A stretch of DNA of 24,757 bases from Holosporaceae bacterium UBA3830 (GCA_002393025.1 DGIE01000004.1:1-24757), one strand, 5' to 3'; shown: positions 14,901 to 23,060, counted from the stretch's first letter. The notes: generated from the sequence alone by a model not told the origin. Translations and numbers: made by a program.

Positions 14901-16279
14901 CTTATGGATTGTTTCGTTATCATAATTATTACTTGCGTTTAGAATTGAAGAAACGCTATCTTCTAATAAGTTTTTTTCTGCTATGCTGTTTCCGGGTAGA
15001 CTGATAACGAGCTTTTTCAACGAGTCTGGTGGGTATTTTATCTCTAAGAACCTTTAATGCTGTATCAGTTTTCGCGGTTACAAGTACCCGATTGCCCGTA
15101 GCCAACAAATGACAAATCAAATTGGCGATGGTATGTGATTTTCCCGTACCCGGAGGTCCTTGAACTACGATTCCGTTTGCATTTCTGATTTTATCAACGA
15201 TCTTTTTTTGTGTTTCATTATAAGGTTTTAAGAAAAAAAGTTCTTCGGCGTCAATATTTATGTTCTCGCTATTTTTATTTTCTTCGGTATTGCTATGTTT
15301 GTTTCCTATACTCGTGAGTTCTTCAAACAACGCCGAAGGTTTTACTCCTTCTTCGGTCTGACGAGCGATATCTTTAAGGATTTTTTTTAAACCTATCGGA
15401 GGACGTTCTCTCAAAATAATCGCCGGAGAAAAAGTGATGATGGGCTTTTCAGAAACCTTATTTGCTTTCTCAAGGCAAGGATAATATTCTCCATTATCGA
15501 ATAGTGTACCTGACGCTGTTTTTAGAATTTTATCGATATTTTCTTGAGAAAGTGAACTATCTTCATTCAATAACTTTTTTACCTCATCTTCGGTTTCTCT
15601 GTTTATGTCATCTTCGAGCATTTCAAACTCAGCATTTAAGTTTCCGACATCAGAAGATAAACGAACGATAAGCTCTGATCTTTCAGCTTCTAATTCAAGT
15701 TCTGTCTGCGAGACAAGAAGATGACGCGTTACGGTTAGGCCATTCTTATTTCTATATTTAAAAGCCCCAGCCCCAGAATCAGTTCATACTGCTCTTTGTT
15801 TTTGTTCAGTGTCTGACGGATCGCAAAAGGTTTTGATAACACTTCTCTCCTTTTGCCCATTTTTCATGCTCTTGCTTCCAATTTTTCCATTTCTCGATGT
15901 ATTCATCAAAAGTTGATTTTACTTTGAGATGATCTGACAATTTTTTCTCGATTTTTCCTGATTCGGTTTCTTCAAAAATGCTGACCTTTAATTGAGGCTG
16001 TAAATTGTCGTCCTCATCATGAATCCATGGAAGGCACATCTCGGGAACAGATGGCATGGAAGGTTTCAATTTGCGCTGAATTTTCAGCAATTCGCCGTCC
16101 GTGTTTGTCCAATCTTTCAGCACACAGTTTGGAATGTCAATGATATTGCCAAACCATAAAATATTGCTTTCTCCATAGCCGGAAGGAATATATAAAATAG
16201 GTTTACGGTTGACTTGGGATGTTACCTTCAGTAAGTATTCAACCAGTTTTGTTTTTCTATCTTTATTTTCATCCAGCAT
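11920..16279 (-). pseudogene. Broken SF1 (DNA2/NAM7-type) helicase with C-terminal DUF559/REase-like nuclease domain
   Basis: Read on the minus strand, segments 16279-15806, about 15830-15770, about 15780-14956, 15020-13038 and 13041-11920 form one protein of about 1450 residues. Motifs in order: Walker A GPPGTGKSHTIANL, a long coiled-coil insertion, Walker B DVIIVDEASQC, GDDKQISPENVG (only after correcting the frame), and motif VI RFNVAMSRAKEQVILF. The C-terminal nuclease domain is FDSWFEVDVALEIMRKGYQI ... VAGKRIDIVV ... LAVECDGDHWH. Breaks: about 15830, about 15769, 15013-15017, an in-frame TGA at 13409-13407 where Trp is expected, and 13116-13124. Most lie in homopolymers. Large helicase-nuclease proteins of this type occur in defence islands. 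ATG 16279 has an AGGAAAAGG site. Confidence 0.88.
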
Positions 16280-16327
16280 GACCTTTTCCTGTAATTTTGT
16301 ATATCGCGTCTCGTTCTAACAAAAAAA

Positions 16328-16343
16328 CGTTAACATTTGGTTA
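16328..16343. repeat. Imperfect palindrome GTTAACATTTGGTTAA
   Basis: It lies about 50 nt upstream of the helicase start. It matches the prophage palindrome TTAACCGTTTGGTTAA except for one base change and one missing base near its centre, so it may be a related operator. Confidence 0.35.
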
Positions 16344-16455
16344 ATTTGAACAAAGGTACTTCCCCGCCTTTACATCATGCGGTTGTCAAACTCCAGCTAT
16401 TTCGCTAGTGTCAGAAAATTTCTATTTTGGTTAATTCTGCACGATATAATTCGAG

Positions 16456-16593
16456 TTGGTTAATAGCGAACGGATAATTCGACGGCGGAATCTTGAAGAA
16501 CAACTTCTTGAAGTAAAATTACAAAATGAAACTATAGTTCGATTTTATTTAACAGATTATTATGAACTAGCCAAAGCGTCTCCTGACATTTGA
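16456..16593 (+). CDS. Doubtful 45-aa ORF or gene remnant
   Basis: A TTG-started frame reads IIRRRNLEEQLLEVKLQNET and ends with TYR/ALA-rich residues before TGA. The charged helical composition looks protein-like, but there is no clear ribosome site and no recognised family. It may be the tail of a deleted gene. Confidence 0.2.
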   Translation: MVNSERIIRRRNLEEQLLEVKLQNETIVRFYLTDYYELAKASPDI

Positions 16594-16785
16594 GATTTTC
16601 GATTTTGATTACATCAATGCAACGGAGACGCAATTCACTGCAGCATAAGTCAGATTTCAATAAGCAAATCATTTCCAGCCGTTGTCGTGCAAAAGCTTGC
16701 ACGGGAAGTAACTATTTTCCATATTCGACATCCCAAATGATGGTAAAATAAAGAAACAGCTAACTAAGCGCGACGGCTTATAACA

Positions 16786-16968
16786 TCATTTGTTTGCAGG
16801 TTCCCATTTACAACGGACAGGAGAAACAATGCTTCCGTCTTTTTTCATTTCGGTAAATACCTTATCAACAACCTTTCTGTCGAGTCCTGTGAGTTCAGCA
16901 ACTTTCCCCGCACTTACAGGCTCGCCAGCTTTTCTCATTGCATCCAAAATTATTTCTTTTTCGCTCAT
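16786..16968 (-). CDS. Small winged-helix transcriptional regulator (60 aa)
   Basis: The 60-residue protein is a minimal winged-helix DNA-binding unit: MSEKEIILDAMRKAGEPVSA begins helix 1, GKVAELTGLDRKVVDKVFTE forms the helix-turn-helix, and DGSIVSPVRCKWEP is the wing. GGAGG lies 7 nt before the ATG. It is the last gene of a same-strand cluster with a bacterioferritin-like protein and an MBL-rubredoxin protein (39 nt after the former), so it may regulate that cluster. There is a single cysteine in the wing, which could be redox-sensitive; that is speculation. No effector domain is present. Confidence 0.75.
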   Translation of the reverse strand: MSEKEIILDAMRKAGEPVSAGKVAELTGLDRKVVDKVFTEMKKDGSIVSPVRCKWEPANK

Positions 16969-17007
16969 AAATACGCCTCCGCATCAACCATTAATACGAC
17001 TTTACCT

Positions 17008-17466
17008 TTAAACCTGCATCGCCAGCCAGTTTTGCAATCCTATTTTTTCAATCAACTCGAGCTGTTGTTCTGCCCAATACATATCTTCCTCTTCATCCTT
17101 ATAATAATCTTTCAGCATATCATAAGTTGAAACATCACATCTTGCCATTTCCATAATTTTGGCAAGCCAGGGAAGTCCATCTTTCGAAATCTTTAAGTCA
17201 TATTTAAGCCACTCAACAACATCCTTATAAACCGGTGTTTCTTGCTTGGCTTCATTTTTTACATCTGCACCTAAATCAAGCAAACGATCAATGCAAAGCA
17301 TCACATATTTTTGCTCTTCTTCCGTATGTTCCGCATATTTTTCTGCTAATTTCGAAAATCCCTGACTAGCAAAAATCTTAGATTGAATCGCATGTCCCAT
17401 TGCTTGCTGAGAAAGCCCTGTCACAATGGTCTGTAACCCAGCAATAACTTCATCATTTCTAAACAT
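17008..17466 (-). CDS. Bacterioferritin-like / ferritin-fold protein with altered metal ligands
   Basis: The 152-residue four-helix protein ends in DEEEDMYWAEQQLELIEKIG followed by LQNWLAMQV, closely matching the bacterioferritin C-terminus 'DEEGHIDWLETxLxLIxKxGLQNYLxxQ'. The central EEEQKYVMLCIDRLLDLG matches 'EEMKHADKLIERILFLEG'. By this alignment two ferroxidase histidines (Bfr His54 and His130) are replaced by Tyr and Asp, and the first-helix Glu18 seems to be missing. Iron storage as in true Bfr is therefore uncertain; heme-, iron- or peroxide-related roles remain possible. GGGAG lies before the ATG. The gene is 36 nt downstream of the MBL-rubredoxin gene and likely in one operon with it. 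Confidence 0.8.
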   Translation of the reverse strand: MFRNDEVIAGLQTIVTGLSQQAMGHAIQSKIFASQGFSKLAEKYAEHTEEEQKYVMLCIDRLLDLGADVKNEAKQETPVYKDVVEWLKYDLKISKDGLPWLAKIMEMARCDVSTYDMLKDYYKDEEEDMYWAEQQLELIEKIGLQNWLAMQV

Positions 17467-17502
17467 AATCTAACTCCCTGTCGATTACCATTCATAAATA
17501 TC

Positions 17503-18438
17503 TCAAGCAACCTTTTCCTTAAAAACTTCTTTAGACTTTTTGCACTTAGGACATTTTTCAGGCGGTTCCTCACCGTAGTGTTCATGTCCGCAAATACTGC
17601 AAATCCATTTTTTACTTTTTCCATCTGACTTTTCTGTTTTTTCTTCTATTGGTTTAGATAAAGATATCTCTGACGACACTACATCATCTGAAAGCCTTAT
17701 AACTTTTTTCGCTTCTAGATTTTGATATCCTTGCGGAGTATGAGTGGACAGATAAATCGTCGGATTTTTTTTCACAAATTCACGAACTCGATTTAGCGTG
17801 TCATGCGCCTGCTCTAAATTTTCGAAAACTACAGACTGACGATTTTCGTACAGAGCTTCATCTGTGTAGGTGACGTCGCCGTGAATTAGATAATAAAGTC
17901 CTTCATCTTCAACAATTACAATGCTGTTTCCCAAAGTGTGACCAGGTGCAAAAACATAATAAATTCCATCTGTAATTTTTTGAGATTTTTCGAAATTTTG
18001 ATATGGACCATCGGTAAAATCTACTCTTACGATATTTTCTCCTTGCAATTTCATCGCATCGGCTTCAATTCTCGAAATATAAATTTTAGCGTTCGGAAAA
18101 CTGAGCAATTCGCCCGTGTGATCCGGATGTTTATGAGTTACCAAAATTTTTGTTACTTGTTCAGGCTCATATCCGAGTTCTTTTAGAGCTGATATGTAAC
18201 TTTGGATAGGTTTTCCAACATAGATCAAAGCTCCTTCGCGCGGGGGAATATCAGGGGTCTCAGCCGGCAATCCGGTGTCGACCAAAATTACCTCCGAACC
18301 TGTATCAATGAGATAATTCTGCAAACAAGAAGGCAATTTTTCGTCAGGCGATATCGCACCTTTTTCAAGACCACCGCCGAACGCAAACGACTTCATCATA
18401 AATCCATCCCGCGCAAATTTCACTGCTTTTATTTTCAT
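17503..18438 (-). CDS. MBL-fold metallohydrolase with C-terminal rubredoxin-like domain
   Basis: The 311-residue cytosolic protein has the dinuclear metal motif THKHPDH (His102, His104, Asp106, His107), then His167 in APGHTLGNS, Asp188 in HGDVTYTD and a final His233. The layout is like AHL-lactonase-type (AiiA-like) enzymes. The C-terminal 35 residues form a rubrerythrin-type rubredoxin domain: Cys280-x2-Cys283 and Cys296-x2-Cys299 around HEHYGEEPPEKCP, binding one iron. The fusion suggests electron transfer or an iron-sensing role instead of, or along with, hydrolysis; the substrate is unknown. It heads a cluster with a bacterioferritin-like protein and a small regulator. All key residues look intact. 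Confidence 0.9.
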   Translation of the reverse strand: MKIKAVKFARDGFMMKSFAFGGGLEKGAISPDEKLPSCLQNYLIDTGSEVILVDTGLPAETPDIPPREGALIYVGKPIQSYISALKELGYEPEQVTKILVTHKHPDHTGELLSFPNAKIYISRIEADAMKLQGENIVRVDFTDGPYQNFEKSQKITDGIYYVFAPGHTLGNSIVIVEDEGLYYLIHGDVTYTDEALYENRQSVVFENLEQAHDTLNRVREFVKKNPTIYLSTHTPQGYQNLEAKKVIRLSDDVVSSEISLSKPIEEKTEKSDGKSKKWICSICGHEHYGEEPPEKCPKCKKSKEVFKEKVA

Positions 18439-18742
18439 ACTTACACCATGTTAACTGGGTACATGTTAATTTTATCCAATAATTTTTGCAATAATTAGGA
18501 AGACTCAAAAGACTTTTATAAAAGATATTTATTTTTTAATTATAATTTCTGAAGTTGTGGGTTGAAATATATCCATGTGTTGGAGTGAGAGAAGCTCTTC
18601 ATAGGATTTACAATTTTACAGCAAAAACGATTTTAATTTCCTTTCTTGGTTCAGGTTAATTTACAGACTTTGTAGCCGTGAGCATTGAAGGCTTTAAAGG
18701 AATCTACCACCGGATTTATAAAAACATTACGGGTATGAATGT
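18439..18742. other. Intergenic stretch with a short toxin-gene-like fragment
   Basis: Apart from the CATGTTAA repeats, this AT-rich gap is mostly featureless. Its last third (about 18660-18758, +) reads as an open fragment containing VSIEGFKGIYHRIYKNITGM and stops at TAA. It is probably the frameshifted end of the missing upstream part of the toxin gene that follows. Confidence 0.4.
18447..18469. promoter_or_regulatory. Direct repeat CATGTTAA just upstream of the MBL-rubredoxin gene
   Basis: Two copies of CATGTTAA (18447-18454, 18462-18469) in 15-nt phase lie 9-31 nt before the start codon. This is a reasonable place for a repressor site. Inference only. Confidence 0.35.
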
Positions 18743-19795
18743 GTGGGAAGATATTTAACCGGGTTCGTAAGCTCAGGAATTCATCGACGTCCCAAAAATT
18801 TAGCAGCGAAACAGCTAGAAAAAATGTCTTTCGGAGAAAAGGCGAAGGAATATGTCGGATATTTTGTAGATGAACTAACAAAGCCATCGCCTGAAATGGT
18901 GGAAGCGTTCACTTGTGGAGATCCGAATAAGATGAGGGAAAAAATAAGGGAAAGTGTGGATAAAACTACACTTAATACCGTGAGCGGATTGCTGGATTTG
19001 TTGACGCCGTTTGATGTAAGCGCAGCAAATGAGCAATTGCATGGAGAAATTTCTTCAGGTGATAATGCAGTAAGACAAGCAACTGCTGTAGGAGAAACTG
19101 CGGCAATTGGCTATGGATTGAGCAAATTAACAAAATCAAAAATAGTGGTAAAGTTTTATCAAAAGTTTCGATCTGTAAAAAACGGAGTCATCAGTAGGGT
19201 TGCGGATAAGGTTAAGACTGCTGAGTTGTTTGGGTTATCGAGAGCGAAGAAGGCGGGGACAACAGCTTCTGTCAGTGAAGCTAGTGCAACCAAAGCACCG
19301 ACTCGTCTAGACGTTATTCCGGAAACAGAGATGGTGCAAAAAGCTGCCGCTATGCCTGGTGAGTGGAAAGGTCAGTTTAAGGTACTCAAAGAAGGTTCGG
19401 AAGCTTTGACTGGAACGGAATTTTCGCCTAATGTATACTCAAAGCAGGTGTTATTTAAGGATCCGAAGACGGGACAGATGTTTAGAGTGTTTCAGAGAAA
19501 TGATATTGATCCGAATTATGTAATAAAAGAAGGACGTTACATTGGAAGAACAAATCTAGATGCTATGCGTGACGGTAAGACGCCGTACACAATGTCAGGA
19601 GAAAAAATAAATTTACATCACGTTGGTCAAGATGCGCGTGGTCCAATAATTGAGGCAGCTGAGAAATCTCATAGGGTACATCCTCACAAGCTGTTCGGTA
19701 AAAATAAGCCACATCCTACAAATCCTGTAGATAGAAAAGATTTTAATAAAGTAAGAGAATCGTATTGGAGGGCTTATGCAGAACAGTTTAAGTAA
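18743..19795 (+). CDS. Polymorphic toxin C-terminal module with LHH-type nuclease domain (5'-truncated)
   Basis: The 350-residue frame begins at GTG with no clear ribosome site and no signal peptide or delivery domain. It therefore looks like the displaced 3' part of a longer secreted toxin. Residues about 1-175 are a helical pre-toxin region ending in the junction AELFGLSRAKKAG. Residues about 285-350 are an LHH nuclease: Leu291-His292-His293 in KINLHHVGQDARGPIIEA, then SHRVHPHKLFG and NKPHPTNPVDRKDF. LHH belongs to the HNH/ENDO VII superfamily of DNA-cutting toxins. The immunity gene starts inside its last codons (20-nt overlap). The catalytic part looks intact; delivery is not evident here. 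Confidence 0.75.
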   Translation: MGRYLTGFVSSGIHRRPKNLAAKQLEKMSFGEKAKEYVGYFVDELTKPSPEMVEAFTCGDPNKMREKIRESVDKTTLNTVSGLLDLLTPFDVSAANEQLHGEISSGDNAVRQATAVGETAAIGYGLSKLTKSKIVVKFYQKFRSVKNGVISRVADKVKTAELFGLSRAKKAGTTASVSEASATKAPTRLDVIPETEMVQKAAAMPGEWKGQFKVLKEGSEALTGTEFSPNVYSKQVLFKDPKTGQMFRVFQRNDIDPNYVIKEGRYIGRTNLDAMRDGKTPYTMSGEKINLHHVGQDARGPIIEAAEKSHRVHPHKLFGKNKPHPTNPVDRKDFNKVRESYWRAYAEQFK

Positions 19796-20297
19796 ATTAA
19801 TAGAAAGGGGGGTGGTCATAAATGAAGCAGTATGGCATATGACAAATCCAAAATTGGCTATTGATTCATTTCGAAGTGTATGTGAATCCTTATCTCTTGT
19901 TTTGCCGAATGATTTTGAGAGAATATCTTCTGTCATTAGTTATGAAGGGTCAAATTCTGTGCAGTTTTTGCAATTTGATGCGAAGGAAGATGATTGGAAT
20001 GGAGTTATTAAGAATAATCTTGAATTAAGAAAAGAATTTGCGGAATACTCAGAAGGCAAGTCCGACATGTCTCATATATTGGTATTAGCAGATGATGACG
20101 GAGGAAGTGTGTTCATGATAACGCAAGATTCTCCGGAAAAGCCGACTCCAATAATTTGGTGCGATTATGGAGATATGTACTGGTATTCGATTGATGGAAA
20201 GTTCCCACATCCGCACGACGAATGGCCATCGTTTACGGATTTCTTTGAATATTTGGTGGAACAGGAAGAGAAAAACTTAGAGGGAGATAGAGAGTAG
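19776..20297 (+). CDS. SUKH-type (SMI1/KNR4) immunity protein
   Basis: The 173-residue protein should bind and block the LHH toxin encoded just upstream, with which it overlaps by 20 nt. SUKH features: LPNDFERISSVISYEG near the middle, then ILVLADDDGGSVFMIT, the IIWCDYGDMYWYS strand and the acidic C-terminal helix SFTDFFEYLVEQEE. The ATG at 19776 has a GGAGGG site inside the toxin gene. SUKH proteins are the most common partners of nuclease toxins in polymorphic toxin loci. It appears intact, whereas its downstream copy is frameshifted. Confidence 0.85.
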   Translation: MQNSLSKLIERGVVINEAVWHMTNPKLAIDSFRSVCESLSLVLPNDFERISSVISYEGSNSVQFLQFDAKEDDWNGVIKNNLELRKEFAEYSEGKSDMSHILVLADDDGGSVFMITQDSPEKPTPIIWCDYGDMYWYSIDGKFPHPHDEWPSFTDFFEYLVEQEEKNLEGDRE

Positions 20298-20303
20298 CTA
20301 TAT

Positions 20304-20477
20304 ATGGGACAAGATGCTTTTGGTCCATTCGTTGAAGTAACAAAAACTTCTCATAAATCAGCTTTACATAATCAGTTTGGATATAGACAAAAACATCCGA
20401 CTAATCCAGTGATCAGATCAGAATTTAATCCGGTAAGGAAGGCGTATTGGAGGGCTTACGGTGAACAATTTAAATAA
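20304..20477 (+). pseudogene. Orphan C-terminal fragment of a second LHH toxin
   Basis: The 57-codon frame starting MGQDAFGPFVEVTKTSHKSA aligns with the last 57 residues of the intact toxin module (VGQDARGPIIEAAEKSHRV onward), and both end ...YWRAY(A/G)EQFK. The Leu-His-His motif itself and everything before it are absent, so it cannot be an active nuclease. It lies 6 nt after the first immunity gene. It keeps the toxin/immunity overlap layout with the next frame, consistent with a duplicated toxin-tail/immunity cassette. Confidence 0.75.
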
Positions 20478-20972
20478 CTTAATTAAACGAATAGAAAACA
20501 ATAAGAGATTAACTTACTATAAGGGGCTGGTTATAGGAGATACCCACTGCAAAGACGTTTCTGATATATTAAATGTCGTTTTGCCTAATGATTTTGTAAA
20601 AATAGGGAGTGTGTTCAGATATGACGTATTTTCTTTTCAAGAATTTTTCGATTTTCTAAATGAAAAAAAAGTTGGGGAATTGTGCAAAATAACCTTGAAC
20701 TAAGAAAAGAATTTGCGGAATACTCAGAAGGTAGGTCCGACATGTCGCACATACTGGTGTTAGCAGACGATGACGGAGGAAGCGTGTTTATGATAACGCA
20801 GGATTCTCCGGAAAAGCCTACACCGATAATATGGTGCGATGCGGGAGATATGTATTGGTATTCGATTGACGGAAAGTTCCCGCATCCGCATGATGAATGG
20901 CCATCGTTTACGGATTTCTTTGAATATTTGGTGGAGCAGGAAGAAAAGAATCTTGAGGAAGACAAGGGCTGA
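20461..20972 (+). pseudogene. Second SUKH immunity gene, frameshifted
   Basis: It starts at GTG 20461 (MNNLNNLIKRIENNKRL), overlapping the toxin fragment by 17 nt. The frame breaks at an eight-A run (20663-20670). Adding one A restores NEKKSWGIVQNNLELRKEFA and joins it to the downstream frame ending at 20972. That downstream part is almost identical to the first immunity protein, with nucleotide differences mostly in third codon positions, while the N-terminal half is quite different. A short C-terminal product alone could start at 20682 (TTG), but without the N-terminal half its function is doubtful. Confidence 0.75.
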
Positions 20973-21689
20973 TTCTTTGTAAATAGAAGAATATCAGCAG
21001 AAGAATATCAGCAAGCGCTGAACGAAAAGAATATTCAGGCCAAAAAGGCTCTGGATCTGGGAGTTTCGTTAAAAGATCGCATAGATAATTTTGCAACAGA
21101 TTGCGGATGGAACTCGTCGGTTAAGAATGTGTTGATAAAGGGCTGCAAGCGATAGGAGCGTCTGTAGCTTGCGGGATTGACCGCTGCAGCCGGGATATTT
21201 ATTGCAGGAGAAGCGACAGCAAAGGCAACGGATTTCGGAGCAGAAGCCACGGTAACCTACGCAATCTCGCAGGCGGATACAGAAGAAGCGCAGTCCTACG
21301 CTGACTTGGTAATCACCATGGTCGAATGGGGATTGATCGGATTGTCAACGGTTGGTGTCTACAAATGGGTTAAAGGGAAAGCACCGGCACTGAGGAATGC
21401 TTTCTCTAGAGCCAAAATCTCAGAGTTGTTTAGGTTGTCGAGAGCGAAGAAGGCGGGGGCAAATCATGAAATTAAGTCGACATTGACAGAAAATTCTCAG
21501 GGAAATTTCATTTTAACACCTTATAAAGAAGGGAAAGGACATCATATTCGCATAAAAAGTGGATATAAGTCACATCCATTATATAATCTAAATGAAGCCT
21601 TATGTTTAAGTAATGAGCAGATTGCAGTAATCACGACAATTGAAGGATCGAGTTCGAAGATGGTTGAGGGTTTTCTGAAGCTAATTTAA
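20973..21689 (+). pseudogene. Third polymorphic toxin module remnant (frameshifted)
   Basis: The first segment (from ISAEEYQQALNEKNIQAKKA) ends at TAG 21153-21155. Shifts near 21140 and about 21170 connect it to the frame starting TAAAGIFIAGEATAKATDFG. That frame runs through the junction ISELFRLSRAKKAG to a short C-terminal part with GKGHHIRIKSGYKSHPLY. This His-His segment resembles HNH-type toxin starts ('GHHxxxKxxFxxHxxY'), but the domain is cut off: the frame continues into sequence belonging to the following YhcG-like remnant. No intact immunity gene follows. Confidence 0.65.
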
Positions 21690-22148
21690 GAAACATGAGA
21701 CAGTTCTACAGTATGTATCCAGAATTCGACAGACAGTGTCTAACGAATGTAAGTTGGTCGAATATAACAAGAATTTTAAGGATAGATAGTTCAGATGAAA
21801 GAGATTATTACATAAAGGAAGTAGCCAGTCAGAATTGGTCATATCGACAGCTAGAGCTCAACATTAGGAGTGGATACTATTACAGGCTTTTATCCAGTCA
21901 AGAGAGCAATAAGGTAAAACAAGGAAATCAGTTACCCTCAAAAATTTCCGCGAAAGAGCTTGTAAAGGATCCATATGTTCTGGAATTTCTGGATTTACCT
22001 GAAGGTATTGAAGGAAAAGAAAGTGTGTTGGAAACAGCCTTGAAAAAGTCGGCAAATTTTTGCGAGTAAATGTAAAACCATTTTGCCGACAGAGGAAGAG
22101 CTAGCAAGTATGATATCGAGAGAAAATATCAAGTTGCTAAATGAGTAG
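21650..22148 (+). pseudogene. YhcG/DUF1016-family nuclease pseudogene lacking its catalytic core
   Basis: Segment FSEANLRNMRQFYSMYPEF, then VSWSNITRILRIDSSDERDY and QNWSYRQLELNIRSGYYYRL match the YhcG N-terminal domain. KDPYVLEFLDLPE marks the start of the PD-(D/E)XK domain, but the frame ends at 22069. A fragment in another frame (22071-22148), CKTILPTEEELASMI..., resembles the extreme C-terminus of the family. The nuclease core between them is deleted. A missing T near 21671-21674 also disconnects its 5' end, which is fused to a toxin remnant. YhcG proteins belong to a PD-(D/E)XK group linked with mobile and defence DNA. Confidence 0.75.
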
Positions 22149-22363
22149 GACGAAAAAATTAAGAGACGTCTAAACTCTTTATAAGAGCCGACGCGTTTTA
22201 TATTCCCAGCCAAATAACCACTTCCATAAAGTAGAACTTGTTATATTTTTATAGTCACTCGCTTACCAATCGATATAATTTAGTGCAACTATTTGAATTA
22301 TAAAGAGAATTCAAAAATTTAACGAAAAGTTTGTTTTTAGTATCACTTGGTTAGTGAATGATT
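22149..22363. other. Intergenic gap, nothing recognised
   Basis: AT-rich DNA between the YhcG remnant and the IS110 fragment, with no ORF, repeat or clear hairpin that I can support. Confidence 0.5.
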
Positions 22364-22720
22364 TTATATCAATTCAACTTGTTGAAAAACAAAGGAAAAT
22401 CGAGATTTGCTATCTCCAACACTGGTTTTGATAAGGTGTCTCATACAAAAAATCAATTTGGATTTATCTCTGGAGAGTAATTTCTGACTATACCGACGGA
22501 ATTGTTCGCAATGCTGAAAGACCACAATAGCAGGGAAATACAACGTATTGAGCAAAAAACTATTTCCGAATTTAGAGATTCTGGGTTTTTTGTGAACAGA
22601 AGAGCCAGATTCACAAATGCGGGGAGTAAGACCGCAAGCGGAAAAATATGACGCTTTAACCTGCTTAACCTGATGCTTGACTCTCGACCTGTTCTTCCAT
22701 GACTTCATTTTTCGAGCCAT
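22364..22720 (-). pseudogene. IS110-family transposase C-terminal fragment
   Basis: From about 22665 the minus strand reads YFSACGLTPRICESGSSVHK, KPRISKFGNSFLLNTLYFPA and LLSRDKSKLIFCMRHLI. This matches the IS110/IS116 C-terminal 'Transposase_20' pattern (GLxPxxxxSGxSxxxxxISKxGNxxLRxxLY). The Ser of ESG corresponds to the catalytic serine region, but the N-terminal DEDD nuclease part is missing. The first about 18 codons of the frame are unrelated and overlap the end of an integrase remnant, so the fragment was probably inserted or rearranged there. Confidence 0.7.
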
Positions 22721-23033
22721 TCCAAAGCAACTTTTTCAAATGTATTACCATGTTTTTCTTTTAAATCGCTTTTTATGCGTTTCTCTTCTAATATCGGATC
22801 GATACCTTATCTGATTTTTCTCCTATTCTCTTCTTTCTTTATTCTCGCCTCGCTCAGCGAAATTTCAGGATATACTCCCAACGCCAACAGTTTTTCTCTT
22901 CCTGCTATGCGATATTTTAAACGCCAATATTTGCGCCCGTTAGTTCTTACAAGCAGAAATATCCTCCGCCATCAAATTTTTTGTAACTCTTACTTTGTGG
23001 TTGAAAGTTCTTACATTGCAGCTCTGTTAACAT
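22705..23033 (-). pseudogene. Second tyrosine integrase, N-terminal remnant (DUF4102/P4-like)
   Basis: On the minus strand ATG 23033 gives MLTELQCKNFQPQSKSYKKF then DGGGYFCL and a stop. After a shift the frame reads TNGRKYWRLKYRIAGREKLL, LALGVYPEISLSEARIKK, an in-frame TAA, GIDPILEEKRIKSDL and FEKVALEWLEK. These are the standard blocks of DUF4102-type integrase arms ('KYWRLKYRxxGKEKxLxLGxYPxxSLxEAR', 'GIDP', 'FExVAxEW'). The catalytic domain is absent; IS110-like sequence follows directly. It marks a second, decayed integrative element. Confidence 0.8.
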
Positions 23034-23060
23034 TATATATACCCCTGTTTGATTATCAAA

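Larger units (their letters stand above)
16280..16785. other. Intergenic stretch, mostly featureless
   Basis: About 500 nt between the broken helicase and the winged-helix gene. It holds an imperfect palindrome (16328-16343), a doubtful 45-codon ORF (16456-16593, +) and a 7-bp hairpin CGTGCAA/TTGCACG (16686-16703) without a T-run. Otherwise I see no gene. Confidence 0.5.

Noticed and set aside
16686..16703. Hairpin CGTGCAA/TTGCACG as a terminator
   Set aside because: No T-run follows on either strand.
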